Below, one piece after another: positions 46,938-57,734 of a stretch of DNA of 64,000 nt (positions are counted from its first letter, which is position 1; every line of letters starts with the position of its first letter). Position numbers and translations under genes: made by a program. The notes beneath the pieces were generated by a model. It saw only the letters and a program-made list of their open reading frames with translations. It was not told where the DNA came from and ran no database searches. Source of the stretch: Caenorhabditis elegans. Taxonomy: Eukaryota; Nematoda; Chromadorea; Rhabditida; Rhabditidae. The stretch lies in the NCBI RefSeq assembly GCF_000002985.6, contig NC_003283.11:9300001-9364000 (forward strand). Reading direction: 5' to 3'.

Positions 46938-47060
46938 TGAATAGTGAATATCGATCGATATCGACTTGATGAAACATTTTGACGACACTCCGATATTTCA
47001 CTGAACGCCTTGTTTATCGTATTCCTACAACCTCTTATTTCAGCGGGAATTCAAATTCAA
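46938..47060. promoter_or_regulatory. Compact divergent promoter, GPATCH3 homologue / try-5
   Basis: Only 123 bp separate the two start codons. It contains the short palindrome ATCGATCGAT near 46950-46959 and a TTATTTCAG at 47034-47042, 18 nt before the try-5 ATG, a trans-splice acceptor candidate. Any promoter elements of both genes must lie here or inside the neighbouring gene bodies. Confidence 0.5.
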
Positions 47061-48651
47061 ATGCGTCCCCGAATAATTGTATTCCTTTTTCAAGTGCTTG
47101 TCGTGATTAAAGGAACCAAACTAAAATATTATAGTAATGATTTTAGAAAATGTTGACATAAATTCAAATAATTTAGATGATGAATTGTGCGGTCGGCAGT
47201 CCACCTATACTAGTTTCATGTTGACAGATGCCGCTGGAAACACTGGAAACCCAACACATTTAGCTCCATGGGCTGTTCAAATTCGTGTAAAAGCTCGAAA
47301 AGGAGATTTCGAAGTGATATGTGGTGGAACTTTAATTACTTTGAAGCATGTACTCACTGCAGCTCACTGCTTTCAAAAGCATTTTGGAGCTAAAAAGGAA
47401 GGTGGCGAAGAAAATAGTATGTCCGGACGTTACTGTGAATCGTGGGTTATATACAATTCAGAAGGAAGCCTTGAAATCTATTTCAGAAATCAAAGATTCA
47501 CAGATTCTGAAATTCTGACAAGAACTGTTGTTACAGTTGGCGCTATGTGTACCAGACTTGAACAGAAATATGGATGTGTGAATGAAAAACAAAATGGAAA
47601 AACTCTGAAAATATCTAGGTAATGTTTGAAATTTTCAAATGTTTTGTACAATTTGAAGTGTATAGATTTGCAATTGGTGACTTTTACAAAACTCATTGTG
47701 AGCAAGGAAATGACATAGTGATTCTGGAACTAGAAAGTACAATCGATGACGTGGAGGGTGCCAACTATGCATGTCTTCCATTTCTCCCAGAAGTGAATAT
47801 TCAGTCAGGAGCCAATGTAACTTCATTTGGATGGGGTTCAGATCCTGGAAAAGGATTTGATAATGCTGCATTCCCAATGATACAAGTTTTGACTTTGGGT
47901 AGGTCTAAGTTCTACAACGCAATTTGTGTCATTCTGTTGTCAAAAATTTGAAAAATTTTGTTTCTGATTGTGCTTTAAAATGTTTAAAATCCTAAAATAC
48001 TCATACATATCAAGAAAAAATTTTCCAATTTTCCCCAATAAACCAATTTGAACTTCCTCCCAACTGAGAAGCCACACCTACTTTTGAACCAATCAGCGCC
48101 TGAAGACTCCAACTGATTGGTTAGAAATTGAAAGTTGGGAATCGCTGATTGGTCCGCCAGTTTTCATTTTGGAGAAAATGACAATCACATGACAATTAAA
48201 AAGAAAACGCGTATTTAAAAAACGTTTTCCATTGCTTATTGATTGTATTTTTTGTGGTGTTTAAGAATTTAAGATTTTGATAAATCGAGCTTCTCCCTCC
48301 TGTAAAGTCCATAGTCAAAAATTTCAGCTACTGAAACTTTGGCAACCTGTGAAGAAAACTGGGGAACATCAATTCCTTTCGATTCGTTTTGTACTGCAGA
48401 AGAAGAAGACAAGAACGTTTGCTCTGTACATCTTATTTATAATTTTAAAAACTAAATATTAAATTCAGGGTGACAGTGGTGGTGGTCTTACATTCCATCA
48501 ATCAGATTCCGCTCGTGAATTCATTATTGCAATTGTCTCATATGGATCTGATTGTGTTCAATTGATTGGTGGATCGGAACCAAGATCACAAATAAATACA
48601 GATGTCAGAAAACATCAAAAGTTTATCGTGAATTTTATTAATCAAGCTTGA
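47061..48651 (+). CDS. try-5: Secreted trypsin-like serine protease
   Basis: Exons 47061-47133, 47177-47618, 47666-47898, 48328-48425 and 48469-48651 encode 342 aa. The first exon gives a signal peptide (MRPRIIVFLFQVLVVIKGTK). The chymotrypsin-fold triad is visible: H88 in LTAAHC, D188 in GNDIVILE and S285 in GDSGGG. Cysteines flank these as expected, and D277 or a nearby acidic residue may shape specificity. The first intron is 43 nt (47134-47176), and a longer open frame through it begins with an internal ATG at 47137, so automated calls could miss the signal exon. TRY-5 is the seminal-fluid protease that activates sperm in C. elegans; the identity is from memory of K07B1.1. Intron 47899-48327 holds CCAATCAG repeats. 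Confidence 0.9.
48087..48153. repeat. Inverted CCAATCAG repeats in a try-5 intron
   Basis: AACCAATCAG (48087-48096) is the reverse complement of CTGATTGGTT (48113-48122). A third arm, CGCTGATTGGT, lies at about 48143-48153. The arms could form alternative hairpins. It resembles a fragment of a dispersed inverted-repeat element, though I see no clear target duplication. Confidence 0.55.
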
Positions 48652-49986
48652 TTCTTTGTTCACATTCAATGAAAATTGTTGTATTTTTGTTTTGTAAAAG
48701 TGCTCAAAGAAAAAAGACATTCTAATTCAAACATATTCTCACCCACTTTCGACATCATGAGCTCTAGATATTTTCTCTGAAAGAGATGAATGTTATTAAC
48801 AATTAAGAGAAATCAGGAGCTTGTCTGACAACTGAAATAGAATTTGATTTTCAGTGTATTTTCAGAATTTGTTCAATTAGCTTGACACGAAAAAACAACA
48901 TTTTCAGATAATTGGCGATAACAAAATTCGTAGAGTCGAGAGGTCGGCTTCAATATTTGACATTTTCCATCAGAGATTATTGTGTTTGTACTTTAATTAT
49001 AAAAAATCAATAGATGACACATTTTCTCAGTTTTCCATTATTTTTCGAGTTCAGAGTCTAAAAACTTCAGCCGTTTAAATATTTTTAGCCAATTTGAATA
49101 ATTCAAATCAACTTTTGGAATTTTTGAAGAATTACTAATCAGGTGAATTTCTTCGCCAATTTTCTCTGATTTCAACATGCTTCTACATTTTTTGGAATGG
49201 CAAACAAAATTTCCAATGAAAATCGCAATTTTAACCTTCTTCATTGAATTAAATCAAATACTTCACTTCACATTTCAAATTGAATTTTATTCATAAATCT
49301 AATTCAACTTCTTTTCAATTTTTTTCCAAAGAAGCAAGACTCAAGCAAACACATCTCGTAACTTTAACTATAAAAATAATGAAGGTTTTTGCTGCCGAGT
49401 CAGACTCCCAAAATGCTCAGCTGTGCTGTTTCCCACTCGTTGAGAAAATGACGAAGTTCTAGGAAAGCCCTTGATCAAATTTTCTCAAAAATTACTGGTT
49501 GATAACTTTCAATAACCAAATATTAGTTCAAATCATTTATAAAAGTTCTATCAATGTTAACCAAGTCTAATATAAGTTAATTCTTCATCAGAGACCATTT
49601 ACTGGTTTTTCTGAATCAACGTGCTCACTGGCTGAAAAATATCATTCCAAAATCAGAACAAATAGAAAGGGACATTTTCTAAAAAAAAAAATTTAATTCT
49701 CATCAAATCCATTTCCAGTCACATCTCATTATGCATCTAATTAATGCCTCATCTGAAAAATAAGTTTGTGTTTCATAAAACACAAAACAAACCAACTTAT
49801 CAATAATTTAATTATCTTAATAAACTTCTTCTTCTTCGTTTCTTTTATAACATTTTTGTTCTCTGTCTATATGCAAAAGTTTCACACAAATATAATTTTT
49901 GAGTTTTTGCGGATTTAAAGGTTTTCAAAGATCTTTTTCTTCAGGTTATATACGCGTTGATTGAGGAGAGATAATATCAAAAAAAA
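48652..49986. other. Intergenic between try-5 and the first srx gene
   Basis: AT-rich, with only short open frames (49038-49244 on minus, 49280-49462 on plus) that lack domains or splice structure. No RNA gene was recognised. Confidence 0.5.
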
Positions 49987-51332
49987 ATGTCGTCAGATAT
50001 AATTGTCGGATTCATTCTGCTCTATGTAAGTCTTGAAACTTTAAAACATGTGGTTTATATTGAAAATGTAACAGTTGTGAACTTTTTATTGGAAATCTAT
50101 TTTTCAATAATGACATTTTTCTGAAAAAATTAAAGGATATCCGTTTTTTTGCTAGTTCTCTATTTTTACCCATGCAAATTAAGTATTTCAGATATCCACT
50201 CTGGGTGTAATTGCCAACTGGACAGTGTTCTTATTCCTTTCAAAAGTTCCATCAATTCACAAGTCTTTTGGATCGCTTACTCGAAATCAAGCCCTTGGAG
50301 ATGCAATTCAAACCACTACTGTATTATTTGTAGTTGTACCAATGGTTTTATTGTAAGAAACGTTGAAATTGTGATAGTTTAAATCAAGTGTTACAGTGAC
50401 ATAGAATTCTTGAAAATTAATTCAAATATTGTATCGTTTGTAATGCTTTTTGGATATGAAGTATCGGTTCTTTCCCACCTTCTTTTGGCTTGTAATCGGT
50501 TATGTGCAGTGACTAATCCGCTAAAATATCAACAATTGTACAGGTTTGTTCGAACAACTTCGCTTCGAGATTATAAAATTGAATAATTCTGGCAAGAGAC
50601 TCAAAACTCAATCTCAGCCAGCTAGGGGTTGTAAATAAATGTGTAATAAATAAATAAATGCTCAATAATGATTTAAATTTTAGCCAGCGGTTCACAATTG
50701 GAATGCTCTTCACAGCGAATATGTATGCATTTGCGTCAATTATTGTTCTCTACACAAGTGGATGTAGATACTTTTGGAGCAGTGAACTACATATGTTTAT
50801 GTATCATGTATCCAATTCATGTGTAAACTTTTCATTTTACGGAATATTCTGTAAATATCTTACAATAATTATTCTTATCTTGCTAATTGACTTATTCAGT
50901 ATTTATAAAGCAAGATTATTTTTGCAAAAAACACAACAAGATCGGATTAGTCATCAAGTTAACACAAAGGAAGTTGGGCTGCTGGTTCAGGTGATTTGTA
51001 TTTTCCAGACGTACCTTATTACTAATTTTATTTTCAGACATGTCTGCAAGGTCTTTTGTTTACCGTGGAACTAATATGTTATTTCATTATCTCACCGCAT
51101 GTAGAAAATAAATGGGCTCAATTCTTTCTCACAACTTTTGCATTTTTGACCATTCATACTTGTGATGGGTAAGTTCGTTTTCTCTTGAAATAAATCTTAA
51201 AATATTTACAGAACAATAAGCATTTTTTGCAATGGAGACTTTAGAAAGTATATTTTCAAGAACTCGTTCACCAAATTATCTGGTCAATTGAGTAAAGTTG
51301 GACCACGCACTGAATCTCATATACCACAATAA
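49987..51332 (+). CDS. Serpentine receptor class X (srx) chemoreceptor, first of two
   Basis: Exons 49987-50025, 50192-50352, 50397-50543, 50684-50990, 51038-51168 and 51212-51332 encode 301 aa with seven hydrophobic segments. Family signs include the short first exon (MSSDIIVGFILLY), then FGSLTRNQALGDAIQTT, the helix-3 end LLACNRLCAVTNPLKY, and TFAFLTIHTCDG before the last helix. These match the srx family of chemosensory GPCRs, probably expressed in sensory cilia. All exon borders match those of the second srx gene at 53292, including phases. The C-terminal tail is short. The family is confident; the gene number is unknown to me. Confidence 0.88.
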
Positions 51333-53291
51333 AACAATAAATTCATCATATTTTATTAAATTTCCTTCACGGTTGTTGTTTTGAATATATCAATTCTAAC
51401 CCAATAAATTTACTTTATTAATTTTATACAAGATCAGAAATCTATGTATATAGTGGTGACTCGGTGTGAAAATTATTATTGGTTTCCATAGTATACACAT
51501 AAAAATCATGTTATATTTTCAGATTGCTTCAGCTTGTTTCTCTTCTAACAAAAACCTTTGAGCTCGCATGCGTTTTCAGAAATATATTTTCCAAAGATCA
51601 AAAGTTTCAGCAAAAATTATGCAAAAAAAATGTGAGATACGTTTTTTCCTTCAGTCCAAAAAGTTCACCGGTTTCTCACCTTTTTGAAATTTTTGGACAC
51701 TACTCATGCGTTTAACTTTTTGACTTTTTGAAAAAGTTTTCCTCCAAGATCAAACTTACTTTGCCGTAATGAAAGTAAATTATTAATTTTTCATGATAAG
51801 GTAGCCCTCTTTCTTGCTGAATTGTACCGTGCCCGTAGGTAGGCAAATAGTCATTTTGTAATAAAAATACGTTATATATAGTTTTATGGTAGGCTTTTAT
51901 GGTATGGTAGGCTAATTTGGCATTTTGGTATAGCTGACCGACCTACCATGTAAAACAAATGATGCCATTAAAATTTAAATTCAGAAACTAACTTTTGATA
52001 CAATTTATCGAGATGTTATAGGTTATAATCCTTCTTGACTTTTATAACATACCAATCACTAAATCTCTGATGTTTTATTGTTCAATTCCAATACACGTAT
52101 CTGTTGAAAATACTTAACGCTTTCCTAGAAGCAAAAATAATTATTGGTTAGAAGCCTAGTTAAATAATGTTTTCAAGTGTTGTCGACTTCAAATCACTAG
52201 GTATGGTGTTATAAAAGATCAGAAATTTAACCGACAATGTTCAGAAGTTGTCTTATTATTTTTCGTATACTGAATTTTTTATCAAATTGATATTTTATAC
52301 TTTTTTTGTGTTTGGTGTGGCTGTTTAATAGCGAAGGTCAGCGTGGAACGTATTAAAAATATTTCTCTGTACTCGGAGAACACGAGTGTTTTTCACACCT
52401 AGCTCACTTCTGATATAAAAACTTCCTTATTTGTTGAAGAAAATAATGTAAAACGACTTCCCTGTACATTGAAAAAAATTCAATTTATAAATTGTATACT
52501 AGAAATCAGCAAAAATCAAGAATTTTCGAACATTCCAAGCTATGGGGATAAATTAAAAATGATTGCAAGAGTATACTCTATAGGATACAACTATTTAATA
52601 AGAAGGATTTTTGCAGCCCCTTTTGCAAAAGTTCATCACAAGAAAGATTATTTACCTAAGCCTGTTCGTTTCTTAAAATCAACTTTTAATTCTATTATAA
52701 TTTCAAAGAATTGTTGAGATATTAAGAACTAGATAGATATTAAGAACTAGATATTAAGATAGAGATATAGGAAGATATTAAGGAGATATTAGAAACTATC
52801 GGATCATTAGAATGCTTAACGCTCTTGCGCGCAAATATTTTGTAGCGAAACAATCTTTCTCTGTCTCTCTTTTTGCCAGATTATGTTCTGCTCCCGCTAA
52901 TTTTGCTCCAGAAAATATGCATTCTCAGACGGTTTCTTAATATCTCTTATTTTCCTAGACATTTTCTAGACAGAATGTTCTTTATGATCCAACAGTCCTT
53001 TTAGTTATTTCTCCTAGACATGCTAGATATCTAGTATCAATACACATGTCTCTACGTCAACTGATTCACTATATAAAGCTCGGTGAAAAATTTGTTTTCT
53101 ACGGTAACCGTGTATTCAAAAAGTAATTATGCCCACTATTGTTAAATCGTTGTTTCTGATTTCTGTACCCCTATTTTTCAATAAACCGTCTAAGTTCCTT
53201 GTTATTGTCATGAGATTGGTGTTATATAAAAATCAAATATGATTACAGACATTCCATTCTACGGAAGATATTCAACTTGGATATACGGACA
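51333..53291. other. Intergenic between the two srx genes, with repeat fragments
   Basis: Nearly 2 kb without a supported gene. 51824-51949 contains several GGTAGGC motifs and their inverse CCTACC, looking like part of a dispersed repeat. 52716-52790 is a small imperfect tandem array of AGATATTAAGAACT-like units. The open frame 52469-52717 has no receptor features. The right end is presumably the promoter of the second srx gene. Confidence 0.5.
52716..52790. repeat. Short imperfect tandem repeat (AGATATTAAGAACT-type)
   Basis: About five decaying copies of a 10-14-bp unit with AGATATTAAG as its core. It is AT-rich and has no coding content. Confidence 0.6.
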
Positions 53292-54497
53292 ATGTCTTCG
53301 GATAGCCTCTTTGTTGGATCAATTTTATTTTTTGTAAGTGGTATTAATTAGCTAAGAACTTGAACAAAGGAATCTTGAAGTTCCAATAGTTGTTTTCCAG
53401 GTTTCCTTAACTGGAGTTTTCACGAACTGGACGGTACTTTTGTTTCTTCCAAAAGTCTCATCATTTAATAAATCATTTGGTTATATTACTTGGAACCAAG
53501 CGTTTGGAGATGCTCTTCAATCCACCACAGTTTTTACTTTGGTTGTACCAATGGTCTTTTTGTTAGTTTTAATTATTTTGAAAATTTTAATAATTTATTT
53601 TTTCCAGTGATCTTGAAGTTTTAAAAGCAAACTCCAATTACATCTCCTTGTCAATGCTATTGGGTTATGATATTTCAGTACTTTCCCATTTACTTCTTGC
53701 TCTGAATCGTCTTTGCGTTGTCGCAAGTCCACTAAAATTTGAGACCTACAAGTTAGTAGTAGATTTTACGAACTGAAAAAAAAACAATTTCAGTGAAAAA
53801 TATACTCGCCCCATGATAATATCTGTCAATATCTACGCATTTGCATCAGTTATCATATTTTTGCTGAGCGGTTGTAAATACAGTTGGAGCACTGAAATGT
53901 GGATGTTCTTGTACCATGTGTCAAATCAATGCGTCAGTTTCTCATTTTACGCTATTTTCTGTAAATACATCAGCATAATCTTCATAATTGTGCTAATTGA
54001 TGTATTTGTGATTTGTAAAGCAAGATTTATGTACAAGAAATCGAAAAATGATGCGAAGAGTAAACAGATGAATTCAAAAGAAATCTGTTTCCTCGTACAA
54101 GTGAGTCATACTACAGAAACTGTTGAATTTCAAAGATCTATGGTTTCAGACCTGTCTTCAAGGAGTTTTGTTCAGTATTGAGCTAATTTGTTATTTCATA
54201 ATCTCACCGAGAGTTGAAGACACGTGGGTTCGCTTTTTCATGACAACCTTTGCATTCTCAACCATTCATGCATGCGATGGGTAAGATCACAAGCCAACGA
54301 CGGAAATTATCTAATTTTGGATTTTTAGAGCCATAAGCATTGCATGCAATTCGGACTTTCGATCTTACTTGCGTAGATGTTCAATGAAGAAGATCAGTAA
54401 TAGAACTGAATCCGCTCTTTATGCATCAAGAGTTGATACAAGTACACTTGGAGGATTCCGATCGAGAACTAGCACAATCAATGCTTCGGCAAGATAA
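53292..54497 (+). CDS. Serpentine receptor class X (srx) chemoreceptor, second of two
   Basis: Exons 53292-53333, 53401-53561, 53608-53751, 53794-54100, 54150-54280 and 54329-54497 encode 317 aa. Exons 2, 4 and 5 are exactly as long as in the upstream srx gene (161, 307 and 131 nt), and intron phases agree, so the pair arose by tandem duplication. Shared motifs include FGYITWNQAFGDALQST, LLALNRLCVVASPLKF and TFAFSTIHACDG. The C-terminal tail is longer (Ser/Thr/Arg-rich, ending INASAR) than in the first gene. A short ORF-type reading at 53813-54181 reflects only exon 4 plus intron. It is likely a chemosensory GPCR; ligand unknown. Confidence 0.88.
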
Positions 54498-54568
54498 AAA
54501 AAACACTTTTTCTGGAAATATTTGTGTCGGAATGTTCATTAAAATTCAATAAATGTAAATATAAGCAG

Positions 54569-55466
54569 TTAATGATAACAACTTCTATCTTGTTCTGGAT
54601 ATGTCAATTCTAGATTAAGTTCTCCAATATCCATCCACTGTGTGGCAGTCCCAAAGTGAATAAATTTTTTTGGAATCAAGAAGGTTATCTTCTTTTGGCA
54701 CGGCTAAAATATAAAGTGTGACATTCTAACAACCGGAAAAGGAACCTACTTTAATTCCATCTTCACAATCATGATAAATGTATAAAACTGGATCAATTGG
54801 TGTCAGTTCACGTGTTGTTCCATCAACTCGAAATTCTCCGTCTTTATCAGTATACTTCTCATCGAGAAGATCATCTGCATCACCTTGATCTAAGAAAATC
54901 CATTTTGAAGAATATAGTTCGCATCATATTTATCACAAGTTTTTGAAGTTTCACATTCCACGTTTGCATGACTCAGAAACACCCGCCTCATTCGAAATTT
55001 TAAACATATTTAATCAAAACGTTGTGTTACAAGTTACAAACAAATATTGTTTCAAAAATTATCGATGACATTGAGCTCGATTTTTGAAGTATTAGTTCAT
55101 GAAAAAGTTCATGAAAAAAACATTTAACATTTTCTAGAACGGGCACATCAAACGACTCTTTTTTGCTCACTCTCTTATTTGAATTTTCAGGACTAATTGC
55201 ACCTAACCCAGGCCTAAATTTTTTGTCTCGATATTGAAAAACAGTTAGCAAACATTACTGACAATTCATGACTCTTTTGTTCTTAATGGGCCACGTAGAC
55301 TTTGAATAAAAAACTAACTTGTATCAATGTCGTATAACTTTATTTTTGCATTCTTCCAAGGCTTATCTCCACATGCCAATTTCCCTTTGACTGCTACACC
55401 TTGAAGACGGAATGCAAGAGAATATCCAAGTGAAATTACAATTATCGATGCAAAACAATAGTTCAT
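54569..55466 (-). CDS. Secreted transthyretin-like protein
   Basis: Exons in transcription order: 55466-55319, 54889-54750 and 54703-54569, giving 140 aa. A signal peptide (MNYCFASIIVISLGYSLA) is followed by the nematode transthyretin-like domain: VKGKLACGDKPWKNAKIKLYD, then DEKYTDKDGEFRVDG and PVLYIYHDCEDG, then a KKITFLIPKKFI strand. This family (TTR proteins such as TTR-52) is secreted and binds lipids or bridges cells; most members have unknown function. An upstream ATG (55550) in the same frame would extend the protein, but the hydrophobic start fits 55466 better. It is tandem with the next gene on the same strand. Confidence 0.9.
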
Positions 55467-55631
55467 TTGTACTAAACAATAAATAATGTAATCATACTGA
55501 TAATCATTTATGTTTATAACTTGTTTCCAAATTGAAACCGTAAGATACAAATGTTTTATGTTCAGCGGAACACTTTAAAATTAAATAAGAACAATATACA
55601 CATGTTTATTAAAATATTTATTGAATTCAAA

Positions 55632-56505
55632 CTACCATGGATCATTTCTATCGTCTGGTTCTTCATCTCTTCCTTTAAAAACATTTTTTGTAGTTATTTT
55701 TTCAATTTCGACGTTTCTCAAATTCCGGATCTTCTTCCAATGTTCTCGACGAATTCTCAACTTATCCACATGTTTTTGTCGTTCTTCATTGTGCTTCACT
55801 CTAGTTTCTAAATTGAATTCTCCCAAATCAAAAGTGTTTCCAGATCCGACATAGTACTTTGGAATCTGAAATTTCAGTTTCCGTTGTCCAGGTTTTACAC
55901 CATCATCACAATCATGATAAACTGCAATAATTGGTACGTAGTCTTTTTCAGTTGTTTCTGCACTCAGCTGAAAGTTTCCTTGTTTGTCTGCATGTGTTTC
56001 GTCGACTATTGATTCTGAAAACTCATTTATTCGAAAACAGATAAAAAATGCGATCTATTTACAGATATAACAATTTTATATTAAAATTTAGTTTTACAGC
56101 TACATTTTTCACTTTGCAATTTTCTGAAACGTCTATCAAATGAGTTCAAATTTATTGAGATTCGTGAAAAATCGTTCGACTGTGAACTGTTTTTTTTGAA
56201 CATTTTTTTTTAATTAAAAAAAAAGTTTAAGATGTTTCTTTAAAAAAATAAATGAAAAATTGGCCGTTACGATAATGTTTAAATAGTACAAACAGTTAAA
56301 GGAAACTATTTCTGTAATAGTATAAGTGTCAATTAATAAACCAAATCCGATAAATAGACTCACTTTCAGAGTTCTTCAAAAGCTTGACTGTAACTGCTGA
56401 TGCTGGATATTCTGCACAAAGTAGACGTCCTTTGACAGTCAGAGAATGCGAATTTATGACTGTGAATAAAAGAGACAAAAAACAGAAATAACTAATCAAT
56501 GGCAT
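55632..56505 (-). CDS. Secreted transthyretin-like protein with charged C-terminal extension
   Basis: Exons in transcription order: 56505-56364 and 56014-55632, giving 174 aa. Signal peptide MPLISYFCFLSLLFTVINS, then VKGRLLCAEYPASAVTVKLL, a HADKQGNFQLSAETTEKDY block, and IIAVYHDCDDGVKPGQRKLK, the family core. The fold ends near YYVGSGNTFDLGEFNLETR. About 55 further residues are strongly charged, with alternating Lys/Arg and Glu/Asp and a DEEPDDRNDPW end. The last exon contains TTTCAG in frame (encoding FQ), so an extra splice is possible but not needed. The extension is not typical of short TTR proteins, and its cysteine content is low. Confidence 0.88.
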
Positions 56506-57734
56506 TTAATTGACTGACTGATTCCTTTTTTGGTTCTCCTTATCATTTGTTTGTTTTTATCAGTGATGCTCAAAATGTTGTCTTATTTAAAATTTTTATT
56601 GTTTTCAGGTTTTGATCAAATTGGGTTACATAAGAAAATGTTATGCACTTTTGCACCACATTCGAAAAGAAAAAATAAGGGACAAATATATATTCAAAGG
56701 GGAACATATTTAAAGAGACTATTGAAGTTGGGGAATTTCAACTGTGTCACAATAATTAAAGACACCGGCCACATCGAATGGAATACATGAGAAGGGGAAT
56801 ATTATAAACTCTCGGGAAAACATAAAAAGTTGTTTTGTTGAAAAACTAGAAGAACACGAAAATGTATAAAAACTAAAAGATGACACCACCAGAGAGAAAA
56901 GATTCTAGAAATGGGAATGTGTTAGTAAATAAAAGATTATGCACATATAAATTAATGATTTTTAAATGGTAGATACCCGTCGGAAATAGATTTCTGTAGA
57001 AGAAGTTGAGGAGAAGACGAGATGGAAATAAAGAAGATACACATAGGAGCAGCAATCGCATTTTAGAGGCCTGAAAGCAAAAGAACGGTGAGTTTAAACG
57101 AACATAATTGTGTAGAGGAAAAATCAGGAAAGACGCAAACAAAAATGTGGTTTTTATGGACAGTCTAGAAGGAAATTCTTGGTTTCCAGAAGAAAAACTG
57201 GATAATTCTAACTTCAAAATTAAGTTTCAGTATTATTCCCTTGAAAGTTTGAAAAACATATAATAGCGAAACTGGACAACCTATTGCATTTTACTACGAT
57301 ACGTTTCAGCTTTTAACTTTTCAACAGTATTGTTGTAAAACGCGATTGAAATATAATATTTAAGTCACTTTCAAAACACGTGTTACCAACTCGTCGCCCA
57401 CTTTTTGCTCAAAAATACAATTTTGGTAACCGATTTGTGACAATGTTTTGGCAAGACTTTGATGGGAGAGTTGCACTCAATCTTGTATCAAAAGCAAGAG
57501 AGCGGAATCTTTTTGGCAAAAAGCGGAGTGTGGTCATAACAAAGAATTGACCTGGCATTACCCATGGTTTCTTCTTTACCATGTTTTGTCTTAAAATTTC
57601 GATTAAGTATATTTTCAGGTTACTTCTTAACAGAAAGTAATCCAGTTTTTTTTCTGAAAATGCTTTCCCTATGTGTATTTCCAAGTGATAGAAATAGCGA
57701 GAGAAAGAGAGAGAGAGAGAAAGGCACAAACATT
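56506..57734. other. Intergenic between the transthyretin-like gene and gpa-3
   Basis: The left part is upstream of the minus-strand transthyretin-like gene, the right part is downstream of gpa-3. A GA-rich microsatellite (57701-57721) lies beside the gpa-3 stop. Open frames (56530-56790, 56873-57217) lack splice or domain support. Confidence 0.5.
57701..57721. repeat. GA microsatellite
   Basis: About ten GA dinucleotides with one interruption, next to the 3' end of gpa-3. Confidence 0.8.
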
